Shown here: positions 8,856 to 16,614 of the stretch, one piece after another
How the letters are laid out: each line of letters opens with the position of its first letter
Numbering within the stretch: the first letter of the stretch is position 1
DNA from: Enhydrobacter aerosaccus
Lineage (GTDB): Bacteria > Pseudomonadota > Alphaproteobacteria > Reyranellales > Reyranellaceae
Direction: 5' to 3'
DNA length: 39,228 nucleotides
NCBI GenBank assembly: GCA_903832005.1
Contig: CAIKZO010000085.1
Span: 1 to 39,228 of the forward strand
Position numbers and translations under genes: made by a program
The notes under the pieces: model-generated
The model's database searches: none
What the model was told of the DNA's origin: nothing
What the model saw: the letters and a program-made list of their open reading frames with translations, nothing else

Positions 8856-9731
8856 ATGCCCCTGTTGCACATACGGGATGGAAAAATAGTCCACCTGCGC
8901 GGTGCGACGACCACGGCCCTCATGTTGCGCTTCTTCACGGCCCCCTTCGAGTCGGCGTGGCGCCATCGAGACCTGATCGCCGCTATCCTTCGGCGCGAAC
9001 TGCAAGAGCGCTTCAAGGGGTCGATCGCGGGCTGGATATGGGCGGTGTTTGCGCCGCTTCTATCGCTGGCGACATATACGATCGCCTTCAGTGGGGCGCT
9101 GCAGGTCCAGGCAAGGACAGGCGAGGGGACGAAGGGCGGCTACGCCCTGTTCATATTTGCCGGGCTGGTTGCCTTCAATTTCTTCACCGAGATGGCCTAT
9201 CGGGCGCCTTCGTTGCTCCATGAATATTCCCACTTCATAAAGCAGACGATGTTCCCGGCAGAGATGCTGGCGATCATCTCTACTTTGCGCGCCGCCGCCT
9301 ATTCGGCCATTGCACTGGTGTGTCTGTTGATTGCGCAGTGCATCACCTCCGGCACGCTTTCCTGGACCGTTCTGGCGCTTCCACTTTGGTTCGCGGCGTT
9401 CCTGTTGTTCCTGATCGGCCTCACGTGGTTGCTGTCCGCTCTAGGGGCTTTTACGCGTGACGCATCCTACCTGATGATGACGATCGCGCCGTTGCTGATG
9501 TTCATGGCGCCAGTGTTCTTTCCGATCGATTCCTTGCCTGAGTATGGTCGGTTGCTGATGTATGCAAATCCGCTGACCGGGTTCATCGATATCTTGCGTG
9601 ATCTTGTAGTCTTCGGCGTGCTGCCGAGATGGAAGGTCTGCCTTTGGACAATTTTTTGTTCGATGGTCGTGTTCTGGCTTGGATATTGGTTTTTCGACAA
9701 ACAACGGGACGCCATCGCTGATGTCCTCTGA
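8856..9731 (+). CDS. wzm: ABC-2 type polysaccharide export permease (Wzm/KpsM-like)
   Basis: The 291-residue integral membrane protein has a cytoplasmic N-terminus with RDLIAAILRRELQERFKGS, the amphipathic segment typical of ABC-2 polysaccharide permeases, then GWIWAVFAPLLSLATYTIAF. Six hydrophobic segments follow, the last ending WLGYWFFDKQRDAIADVL. The APVFFPIDSLPE loop and YANPLTGFIDILRD segment are characteristic of Wzm/RfbA/KpsM exporters, which move undecaprenyl-linked O-antigen or capsule chains across the inner membrane. The start at ATG 8856 is supported by AAGGAA ten bases upstream. It overlaps the ATPase gene by 11 bases, so the two are translated together. Base composition is lower in G+C than in the flanking genes. 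Confidence 0.92.
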   Translation: MPLLHIRDGKIVHLRGATTTALMLRFFTAPFESAWRHRDLIAAILRRELQERFKGSIAGWIWAVFAPLLSLATYTIAFSGALQVQARTGEGTKGGYALFIFAGLVAFNFFTEMAYRAPSLLHEYSHFIKQTMFPAEMLAIISTLRAAAYSAIALVCLLIAQCITSGTLSWTVLALPLWFAAFLLFLIGLTWLLSALGAFTRDASYLMMTIAPLLMFMAPVFFPIDSLPEYGRLLMYANPLTGFIDILRDLVVFGVLPRWKVCLWTIFCSMVVFWLGYWFFDKQRDAIADVL

Positions 9732-10491
9732 ACCGATTGTGATTAGTGCGAAATCTTTGTCCAAGACCTACCGGCTCTACGAGAGCCCGCAGCAATGGGT
9801 GAAGCAGATTTTCTTCGGGTCGTTCCGGAACTACTACAAATCGTTCTGGGCGCTGAAAGACATAAACATGGAAATCAGGCACGGCGACAATGTTGCCATC
9901 CTGGGACGAAACGGCTGCGGGAAATCCACGTTGCTCCAGATCATCTGCGGTATTATCCGTCCGACAAAAGGTGAATTGTGGGTGAATGGGCGTGTCGCCC
10001 CGGTGCTCGCGCTCGGCGCCACGTTTGATCTCGAGTCCACGGGCCGGGAGAACGTGCTCATCGGAGGCGCCGTCATGGGGCTGAAGCGCGACGATATCCT
10101 TCGCAAAATGGAGTCGAGTGCAGAATTCGCGGGTATCGGCGATTTCATGGACCAGCCGATCAAGCATTACTCGGCCGGCATGCGCACCCGACTTGCTTTT
10201 GCGATCTGTGTCCATGTCGAGGCCGACATATTCGTCGTCGACGAAGCTCTTTCGGTTGGCGACGAGGCGTTCCAGAGGAAATGTCTCGATTGGCTCGACG
10301 ACTTCCGGGCGACGGGAACTTTGTTGTTCGTCAGCCATTCTATGGATGAGGTAAGGCGGCTTTGCAGCAAGGCAATCTGGATCGATAATGGCAAAGTTAG
10401 GGAAAAAGGGCTGCCTGACGACGTGATCAAAGCTTATTTGGCAGCTGCCGATGGAGAGCCAGACGATCTCCGCCGTTTTTCGGCGGTATGA
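9721..10491 (+). CDS. wzt: ABC transporter ATPase for polysaccharide export (Wzt/KpsT-like)
   Basis: The 256-residue nucleotide-binding subunit has Walker A GRNGCGKST (62-70), signature YSAGMRTRL (150-158) and Walker B IFVVDEALSVGD (170-181). LWVNGRVAPVLALGATFD and TGRENVLIGG identify the polysaccharide/teichoic acid exporter ATPase family. The protein stops soon after the nucleotide-binding domain, so it lacks the C-terminal carbohydrate-binding domain of long Wzt proteins such as that of E. coli O9a. It resembles short KpsT-type subunits that export without reading a chain-end cap. ATG 9721 lies inside the permease gene. Two sampled 60-base lines (9721 and 9841) have 28 and 30 G+C, compared with 38 at 1201, suggesting a separate origin for this pair. 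Confidence 0.93.
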   Translation: MSSEPIVISAKSLSKTYRLYESPQQWVKQIFFGSFRNYYKSFWALKDINMEIRHGDNVAILGRNGCGKSTLLQIICGIIRPTKGELWVNGRVAPVLALGATFDLESTGRENVLIGGAVMGLKRDDILRKMESSAEFAGIGDFMDQPIKHYSAGMRTRLAFAICVHVEADIFVVDEALSVGDEAFQRKCLDWLDDFRATGTLLFVSHSMDEVRRLCSKAIWIDNGKVREKGLPDDVIKAYLAAADGEPDDLRRFSAV

Positions 10492-10629
10492 TTTTGCGTA
10501 CGAAAAGGCGACGGCAACAGGCTGTACATGGCCAGGTAGCCGAAAGATTGATAATTTACCGCCGGAGCTTCGCCCTGCTTAGTATACTGTTTGATACTAT
10601 CGATGGGTCGGTCCGGTTTTTTCTAGAAG
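10492..10629 (+). promoter_or_regulatory. A+T-rich intergenic region upstream of the radical SAM gene
   Basis: This gap is A+T-rich against its surroundings and contains a perfect 8-bp palindrome AGTATACT (10581-10588), followed by GATACTAT, which could supply a -10 element. A hairpin CCGCCG/CGGCGG with a TTTTT loop (10470-10486) covers the last codons of the ATPase gene but is not followed by a clean T run. A promoter for the radical SAM gene here is plausible; it is not proven by the bases. Confidence 0.35.
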
Positions 10630-12663
10630 ATGTTCATGCAAGATGACGTGACGGCAGCGGGCCGCGACATCACTAGCCTATCGCGTCCGCTCAAGATCGC
10701 TCTGGTCCAGATCAACAACTCGTTCTCCGGCCAGAATTACCTACCTTATTCGATCGCGCTGCTGCAGACCTACGTGCAGAAGTTTTCGCCGAATCCCGAG
10801 CGCTATGAGTTCCTCACGCCCCTCTACAAGCGCGTTCGGATCGCCGATGCGGTGGAGCAGCTCAAGGATGCCGACATCTTGGGTTTCAGCACTTATGTTT
10901 GGAACGGTCGCATCTCGCTCGAGATTGCCCGCCGCCTCAAGGCGATCAAGCCAGAGATTATCATCATGTTCGGCGGTCCGCATGTGCCCGACCAGCCCGA
11001 AGGCTTCATGCGCGCCAATCGGCAGATCGACCTGGCCGTGCACAACGAGGGAGAGATAACTTTCCTGAAGCTGCTCGAGTCTTATCCCGACCGCGCGTCG
11101 TGGACCCGCCTGCCCGGCGTTAGCATGGTGAAGCCCGACGGCTCGTTCGTCCGAAACCCCAACTCCGACCGCGTGCGCGATCTCGACGAAATTCCCTCGC
11201 CGTTCCTCGAGGGCGCCTTCGACTCGATCATGAAGGCCAATCCGAACGAGAGCTGGATCGGCCTGTGGGAGACCAACCGCGGTTGCCCGTTCCGTTGCAC
11301 GTTCTGCGACTGGGGGTCGGCGACCGCCGGCAAGGTCACCAAGTTCGGCGACGATCGCTTGTTCGCCGAGGCCGACTGGTTCGCCGAGAAGAAGATCGAG
11401 TACATCTTCTGCTGCGACGCCAACTTCGGCATCCAGAAGCGCGACGTCGATATCGCCAACTACGTGGCCGGTGTGAAGAAGAAGACCGGTTATCCGGTCG
11501 CGCTGTCGGTGCAGAACACCAAGAACGCTACCGAGCGCGCCTATCTCACGCAGAAAATCCTGTCCGACGCCGGCCTCAACAAGGGCGTGGCCCTGTCGAT
11601 GCAGAGCGTCGACATGCCGACCCTCGAGGCGATCAAGCGCGACAACATCTCGCTCAACACCTACATGGAGCTGCAGCGGCGCTTCACCAAGGACAAGGTC
11701 GAGACCTATTCGGACCTGATCCTGGGCCTGCCGGGCGAGACCTACGAGTCGTTCGTGAAGGGCGTCGACCTCCTGATGGAGAACGGCCAGCACAACCGCA
11801 TCCAGTTCAACAACTGCTCGATCCTGCCGAACGCCGAAATGGGCTCCAAGGAGTACCAGAAGAAATACGGCATGCAGACGATCGAATCGAAGATCATCAA
11901 CATCCACGGCGAGCGCGTCGAACTGGATGACGATGTGCCGGAAGTACAGGAACTCATCATTGCGACGGCTTCCACGCCGCTGGCCGATTGGCGCCGCACC
12001 CGCAACTTCTGCTGGATGACGGCGCTGTTGCACTTCGACAAGCTGTTCCAGATCCCGCTGATCCTGGCGCACGGCATATCCGGCATCACCTATCGCGACA
12101 TGATCGAGGCCTTCATCGCCGCCGATCCGAAGCGCTATCCGCTGATCGCCGAGATCAACGCCTTCTTCGAGAGCGAATCGCAGTCGATCCAGAAGGGCGG
12201 CGCGGAATACGTGTTCTCGAAGGAATACCTGAATATCTTCTGGCCGGCCGACGAGTACATCTTCGTCAAGCTGACGCACGAAGGCAGGTTCGACGCGTTC
12301 TACGCGGAAGCGGGCAAGCTGCTGGCCGAGACGGTGTCGGCGCGCCACGCCGGCCTGCCGATGGACGTGATCGAGGAGGCCATCAAGCTCAACCACGCCC
12401 TGGTCCACCAGCCCTTCGCCAAGACCAACCTCAAGGTGAAGCTGCGCTACGACATCCTCGACTACTGGAACAAGGTGCGTGGCGGCGAGCAGGCCATTCT
12501 CCAGGAGCGCGAGATGGTCGTCGAGGTCGACCGTATGTCCAAGCCGTACGACGACTTCCAGACGTGGTGCCGCGAGATCGTCTGGTGGGGCAACAAGAAG
12601 GGCGCCTATCTCTATTCGCCCAAGGCCACCACGATCACCCAGGAACTCGCCGGCCACTATTAG
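10630..12663 (+). CDS. B12-binding-domain radical SAM protein
   Basis: The 677-residue protein has an N-terminal cobalamin-binding-like domain (KIALVQINNSFSGQNYLPYS at 21-40; ADILGFSTYVWN; IIIMFGGPHVPDQP) and a radical SAM domain. Its cluster-binding cysteines are 219, 223 and 226 in GCPFRCTFCDWGS. It continues with QNTKNATERAYLTQ and ETYSDLILGLPGETYESF, typical of class B radical SAM enzymes. The C-terminal 280 residues, from about FNNCSILPNAEMG on, have a pattern not recognised here. Such enzymes often methylate unreactive carbons or rearrange substrates, and they occur in surface-polysaccharide and natural-product loci; the reaction here is unknown. The N-terminal domain lacks an obvious DxHxxG, so cobalamin may bind base-off without a His ligand, or not at all. 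ATG 10630 was chosen; ATG 10636 is possible. Its stop overlaps the convergent heptose gene by four bases. Confidence 0.88.
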   Translation: MFMQDDVTAAGRDITSLSRPLKIALVQINNSFSGQNYLPYSIALLQTYVQKFSPNPERYEFLTPLYKRVRIADAVEQLKDADILGFSTYVWNGRISLEIARRLKAIKPEIIIMFGGPHVPDQPEGFMRANRQIDLAVHNEGEITFLKLLESYPDRASWTRLPGVSMVKPDGSFVRNPNSDRVRDLDEIPSPFLEGAFDSIMKANPNESWIGLWETNRGCPFRCTFCDWGSATAGKVTKFGDDRLFAEADWFAEKKIEYIFCCDANFGIQKRDVDIANYVAGVKKKTGYPVALSVQNTKNATERAYLTQKILSDAGLNKGVALSMQSVDMPTLEAIKRDNISLNTYMELQRRFTKDKVETYSDLILGLPGETYESFVKGVDLLMENGQHNRIQFNNCSILPNAEMGSKEYQKKYGMQTIESKIINIHGERVELDDDVPEVQELIIATASTPLADWRRTRNFCWMTALLHFDKLFQIPLILAHGISGITYRDMIEAFIAADPKRYPLIAEINAFFESESQSIQKGGAEYVFSKEYLNIFWPADEYIFVKLTHEGRFDAFYAEAGKLLAETVSARHAGLPMDVIEEAIKLNHALVHQPFAKTNLKVKLRYDILDYWNKVRGGEQAILQEREMVVEVDRMSKPYDDFQTWCREIVWWGNKKGAYLYSPKATTITQELAGHY

Positions 12664-13853
12664 CCGGTTACGATCTTCCTGATCGATTCGAGGAGATTGC
12701 CGGCCGCGAACAGGTGGCCGGGAACGCCGCCGGCTTTCGCCGCGGCGACGTCGCTGTCGCGGTCGCCGATCATGAACGAGCCCTCGAGCTCGACCGCCCA
12801 GTCGCGCCGCAGCTTGTGCAGCATGCCGGCCTGCGGCTTGCGCAGCTCCGACTCGCGCGCATAGGCCTCGACGACGCCGTCGGGATGGAACGGGCTGTGC
12901 TCGAAAGCGTCGATATGGGCGCCCGCGGCCTGTAACTGCTGCTGCATCCACCGGTGCAGGTCGTGCACATGCTGTTCGGTGTAGTAGCCGTGCGCCACGC
13001 CGCCCTGGTTGGTGACGACGAACACGTAGTAGCCTTTGTCGTTCAGCCAGCGCACGGCCTCGATGGCGCCCGGCATCCAGACGATCTGGTCGGGGCGATG
13101 GACGTAGCCGTCGTCGCGGTTCAGCACGCCGTCGCGATCGAGGAAGGCGGCCGGTCGCTTCATGTACGTCGGCAGCAGTACCTGGGCGCGGGCGAAATCG
13201 TCGGGAATGCCGATGTCGATGAACGAGCCCTCGGCCGCCGTGCCCAGCAGCTCGCCGCGCGCGGCGAGCTCCGGCATGATCTCGCGCTCGAGCGAGCAGG
13301 GCGAGGCCTTGATGTCGGCCAGCACGCTCTTGCGCATCAGGTAGATGCCGGCATTGATCGGCTGGCCACTCGGTCCTTCGGGCCGGAAGCCGCGGATTCC
13401 CCCGTCTTGCAGGTCGACGCGGCCATAGCGGCTGCCCTCGATGCCGCTCGCGAGTGCCGCATGCATCTTCCAGCCGGGCTGGGCGAGCGCCGGCGCCAGC
13501 GACAGCCAGTTGAAGTCGAAGAACGAATCGCCGTTCATCATGAAGAACGTGTCGTCGAGCTTCGAGGCGGCGTTCACCAGTGCGCCCGCGGTGCCGGCGG
13601 GGGTGGGCTCGACCACCACCTCGACTTCAAGGGTGCCGAAGACCTTGCGGTGATAGCGCGCCTCGATCGCCTCGGAGCGATAGCCGGTCAGCAACAGGAG
13701 CTGGCTGAGGCCAAACCTGCGCGCCTCGTGCACAATATAGTCGAGGAACGGCCGGCCACCCACCGAGAGCATGGGTTTGGGAGTCTGGTCGGTAAGGGCG
13801 CCCAACCTGGTTCCGCGTCCGCCGACAAGGCAGACCGCTTGCGTGACGGTCAT
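12660..13853 (-). CDS. hddC-gmhB: Fused D-glycero-alpha-D-manno-heptose 1-phosphate guanylyltransferase and heptose bisphosphatase (HddC-GmhB)
   Basis: This 397-residue protein joins two enzymes. Residues 1 to about 228 form a sugar-phosphate nucleotidyltransferase: AVCLVGGRGTRLG, TPKPMLSVGGRPFLDY, FFMMNGDSFFDFN and SFIDIGIPDDFARA, closest to HddC. Residues 232-397 form a HAD phosphatase of the GmhB type, with the nucleophile motif FLDRDGVLN (Asp239 and Asp241), VVTNQGG, LRKPQAGML and MIGDRDSDV. GmhB removes the 7-phosphate from heptose 1,7-bisphosphate and HddC adds GMP to the 1-phosphate. With HddA (1990-3003) this covers three successive steps to GDP-heptose. All four zinc ligands of E. 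coli GmhB are replaced: Ser320, Phe322, Ser335 and Leu337. ATG 13853 begins MTVTQAV. The gene is convergent with the radical SAM gene and divergent from the TPR gene. Confidence 0.85.
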   Translation of the reverse strand: MTVTQAVCLVGGRGTRLGALTDQTPKPMLSVGGRPFLDYIVHEARRFGLSQLLLLTGYRSEAIEARYHRKVFGTLEVEVVVEPTPAGTAGALVNAASKLDDTFFMMNGDSFFDFNWLSLAPALAQPGWKMHAALASGIEGSRYGRVDLQDGGIRGFRPEGPSGQPINAGIYLMRKSVLADIKASPCSLEREIMPELAARGELLGTAAEGSFIDIGIPDDFARAQVLLPTYMKRPAAFLDRDGVLNRDDGYVHRPDQIVWMPGAIEAVRWLNDKGYYVFVVTNQGGVAHGYYTEQHVHDLHRWMQQQLQAAGAHIDAFEHSPFHPDGVVEAYARESELRKPQAGMLHKLRRDWAVELEGSFMIGDRDSDVAAAKAGGVPGHLFAAGNLLESIRKIVTG

Positions 13854-13962
13854 CGTGCAGCGGGTATATACGCTCCTCGCGCCCCGGCAAACCGTCCCCA
13901 CGCCGTCTTGACGGGGCGCAGCGGGTGGTTTAGCGGGACGCTCCGTTGAGGACCGCAAACCC

Positions 13963-14997
13963 TTGAGTAAGCCCAGCATTTTGAACTTCCTGATGCGTCG
14001 GTCGTCGGCCCATCCGACCGCCGACGACCTGCGCAGCAAGGACCCCGAGCGCAAGGGCCAGGGCCTGTTTCGGCTGGGCCGCAGCAAGATGCGTGCGGGC
14101 GAAACCGAGGCGGCGCTGGCCGAGTTCGAGCAGGCGCTGAAGCTCCTGCCCAACTACGCCGAGGCCGTCGCCGCGCGGGCCGAATCGCTCGACATGATGG
14201 GCAAGATCGACGCGGCACGTCCCGAGTACGAGCGCGCGCGTAGCCTGTGGGCCGGTCAACGCCCCGGGGCGCCGGACCGGTCCTATCTCTTCCGGCAGCG
14301 CGGCCGCTTCACGTTCGAGGTCGATTCCTACGAGCTGGCGCTGCTCCGCGTGAAGACCGGTTCGTTCCCGCATCTGGCCTGTGGCAACGCGCTGTTGGCG
14401 CAGGGGCACCCGGAAGAAGCGCTGAAGTGCTACGATCGCGCCCTCAAGATCAAGCAGAACGACCCCGACCTCACGGCACTGAAGGGCGAGGCATTGTCGA
14501 TGGCCGGCCGCTACAAGGCCGCGGTCGAGGCCTTCGACTTCGCACTTGCGACCAATCCCAAGGCCCCCGAGACGCTGAACGCCCGCGGCATCGCCAAGCT
14601 TGGCCTGGGCGATCTGGCCGGCGCCAACGCCGACTGGCGCCGCCAGCTTGAGCTGCTGCCCGCGGAACAGGCCGCCGCCCGCGCCTGCGTGGCGCTGCGT
14701 CTTGCCGATTACGCCGCGGCGCTCCCCGACCTGGAGAAAGCGATCACGAGGGAGCCGGGCGAACTCTACTGGCAACTCTATCGCCAGACCGCGTTGCGCC
14801 GCCTCGCGCGGCCGGCGGATCCGGAAGATCTGCTGCCCGCCGCCGCACCTGCCGCCGAGGCCGCCTTCCAGAAGGGTGTCGCGGCGATCGCGACCGACAC
14901 GGAAGCTGCAAAGGTCGCATGGCGCGAGACCATCAAGCTCGGCCCGGTGTCGCTGATCGAGGTCTGCGCCGCGCACAACGAATTGTCCCGCCTGTAG
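13963..14997 (+). CDS. Tetratricopeptide repeat protein
   Basis: The 344-residue protein contains repeated helix-turn-helix units of TPR type: KGQGLFRLGRSKMRAGETEAALAE, PHLACGNALLAQGHPEEALKC, LTALKGEALSMAGRYKAAVEA and LNARGIAKLGLGDLAGANAD, between residues 35 and 230. TPR proteins hold partners together; no enzyme domain is visible and no signal peptide is apparent. The frame opens with TTG 13963 (SKPSILNF follows), preceded by GAGGAC at 13948-13953; the first ATG is ten codons inside, so the start is uncertain. It ends 12 bases before the GT-like gene at 15010, which has AGGAAGAG as ribosome site, so the two form an operon. A scaffold for surface-sugar assembly is an inference from position. 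Confidence 0.8.
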   Translation: MSKPSILNFLMRRSSAHPTADDLRSKDPERKGQGLFRLGRSKMRAGETEAALAEFEQALKLLPNYAEAVAARAESLDMMGKIDAARPEYERARSLWAGQRPGAPDRSYLFRQRGRFTFEVDSYELALLRVKTGSFPHLACGNALLAQGHPEEALKCYDRALKIKQNDPDLTALKGEALSMAGRYKAAVEAFDFALATNPKAPETLNARGIAKLGLGDLAGANADWRRQLELLPAEQAAARACVALRLADYAAALPDLEKAITREPGELYWQLYRQTALRRLARPADPEDLLPAAAPAAEAAFQKGVAAIATDTEAAKVAWRETIKLGPVSLIEVCAAHNELSRL

Positions 14998-15009
14998 GAA
15001 GAGCGTCCG

Positions 15010-16584
15010 ATGTTTTCCGTCATCATCTACGGCCGCAACGACAGCCACGGCTATAACCTGCACAAGCGCGCGGCGATCAGCTTCAATGCGCTGGCCGAGG
15101 TGATGAGCGATCCCGACGACGAGATCCTGTTCGTCGACTACAACACGCCGGACGACCATCCGACCTTTCCCGAAGCGATCGCCGATACGCTGACGGAGAA
15201 GGCCAAGAAGGTGATGCGCATCTTTCGGGTCCGTCCCGAGCATCACGCGCACCTCAAGAACAAGACGCACCTCGTGGCGCTCGAATCGCAGTCGCGCAAC
15301 ATCGCGCTGCGCCGGTCGAACCCGAAGAACCGCTGGATCCTCTACACCAACACCGACATGCTGCTGACCTCGCGCAATCCGAAGGAGTCGATGAGCGACA
15401 TCCTGGGCGCGCTGCCGGACGGCTTCTACCAGATCCCGCGCTTCGAGATTCCCGAGATGCTCTGGGAAGCCGCCTTCGACCGCAAGGATCCTGTCGGCAA
15501 CCTCGTCAAGCTGCGCGACTGGTCGGTGCGTTTCCATCTCAACCAGGTCGTCCACAATTTCATGCCGATGCGCTACGACGCACTGGGTGACTTCCAGGCC
15601 TGCCTGCGCGACGACATGTTCGCGATCCATGGCTTCGACGAGGACATGATCCTGGGCTGGCACTGCGACTCCAACTTGGCAGCTCGCCTGGCGCTCTATC
15701 GCGGCCGGGTCGACACGCTGATCGACAAGGCCTTCGGATATCATTGCGACCACACCCGCGTGGCGGCGGCCAACAACAAGGGCCGCAAGACCACGATGAA
15801 CAGCCACGACCGCTTCATCTGGAACGTCTCGACGCCGTACCTGCCGCCCCAGGCCGAGACCTGGGGGTGGCCCGATGTCGAGATCGAGGAAGTGCGGCTC
15901 GACCGCGAGACCTCGTACGAGCGTTTCGTCGCCGGCCTCGAGACCGCGATCAAGCCCGCCACCGTGCCGTTCACGAACACGAGCTGCGAATGGCACCTGT
16001 TCGACGACCTGACCTACGACCTGCCGCACACGCTGCCGTTCGCCTGCGACCAGGTGCTGACATATCCGAAGTCGACGGTAATCATGCTGGGGGCGACACG
16101 GCCGGATTTCCTGACGGGCTTCGCCAAGGCTTGGAAGGGCATGGGGTTCACGGGAGCGATCCTCGTGCCGCAGGAGTGTGAGGGGCTTCCCGCCGGGCTC
16201 CCCGGCGTGACGCAGGCACCGTTCGCCGACATCGTGCGCAAGACCGACCTGTTCATGTTCGAGTTCGGCTTGGCCTCGCAGAAAGTCGAGGATCCGACGC
16301 GTACCGGCCGCGAGGCCAGTGCGACCGACAAGAAGCGCCTTAAGACGCTCGAGAGGCTTTTCCGTGAAGCCGCCAGCACCGAAGCCAACACGCGCCCCGC
16401 GCGCCGCAAGCTTGCGCGCCGCTTCATCGGCGTGAACGTGATCTACAACAAGTATTGGCCGATTTTCACCGACTACGTGGGTGCCAACATCAACCCGTTC
16501 TGCAGCCAGGTCCTGGCCGGCAGCCCGCTGCCCGAGCCGACAACGGTGCGCGGCAAGATCCTGCGCTTCCGCAAGAGGGCGTAG
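15010..16584 (+). CDS. Putative GT-A-like glycosyltransferase with YGRND motif
   Basis: The 524-residue protein opens MFSVIIYGRNDSHGYNLHKRAA. It continues with DDEILFVDYNTPDDHPTFPEA and NRWILYTNTDMLLTSRNP, which resembles the DxD-like metal site of GT-A enzymes (NTD). A second block with GDFQACLRDDMFAIHGFDEDMILGWHCDSNLAARL looks like the acceptor-side region of GT2/GT27-like transferases (GF-DE--LGW--D--L--R). The last 150 residues are of unknown type. It shares the N-terminal motif set with the shorter gene at 4933-6003. It follows the TPR gene in the same operon and precedes a convergent nucleotide-sugar dehydrogenase. A glycosyltransferase role is likely; donor and acceptor are unknown. 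Confidence 0.65.
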   Translation: MFSVIIYGRNDSHGYNLHKRAAISFNALAEVMSDPDDEILFVDYNTPDDHPTFPEAIADTLTEKAKKVMRIFRVRPEHHAHLKNKTHLVALESQSRNIALRRSNPKNRWILYTNTDMLLTSRNPKESMSDILGALPDGFYQIPRFEIPEMLWEAAFDRKDPVGNLVKLRDWSVRFHLNQVVHNFMPMRYDALGDFQACLRDDMFAIHGFDEDMILGWHCDSNLAARLALYRGRVDTLIDKAFGYHCDHTRVAAANNKGRKTTMNSHDRFIWNVSTPYLPPQAETWGWPDVEIEEVRLDRETSYERFVAGLETAIKPATVPFTNTSCEWHLFDDLTYDLPHTLPFACDQVLTYPKSTVIMLGATRPDFLTGFAKAWKGMGFTGAILVPQECEGLPAGLPGVTQAPFADIVRKTDLFMFEFGLASQKVEDPTRTGREASATDKKRLKTLERLFREAASTEANTRPARRKLARRFIGVNVIYNKYWPIFTDYVGANINPFCSQVLAGSPLPEPTTVRGKILRFRKRA

Positions 16585-16590
16585 GTATTT

Positions 16591-16604
16591 GGGACCGCGG
16601 TCCC
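16591..16604. terminator. Perfect 14-bp palindrome between convergent genes, possible terminator
   Basis: GGGACCGCGGTCCC lies in the 30-base gap between two convergent genes (stops at 16584 and 16615). It can fold into a five-bp stem with a CGCG loop. No long T run follows on either strand, so an intrinsic terminator is only possible; a protein-binding palindrome is the alternative. Confidence 0.35.
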
Positions 16605-16614
16605 AGATGAGATT

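Noticed and set aside
8720..9223. + strand open frame across the divergent gap and the start of wzm
   Set aside because: It overlaps the certain permease in another frame and has no family pattern.
10741..12951. Very long minus-strand open frame opposite the radical SAM gene
   Set aside because: It is a shadow: the + strand protein has conserved motifs along its whole length, while this translation is low-complexity His/Arg/Gly/Asp-rich, as expected opposite a high-G+C gene.
13930..16029. 699-codon minus-strand open frame opposite the TPR and GT-like genes
   Set aside because: It spans two genes and their gap with shadow composition; no ribosome site or motif.
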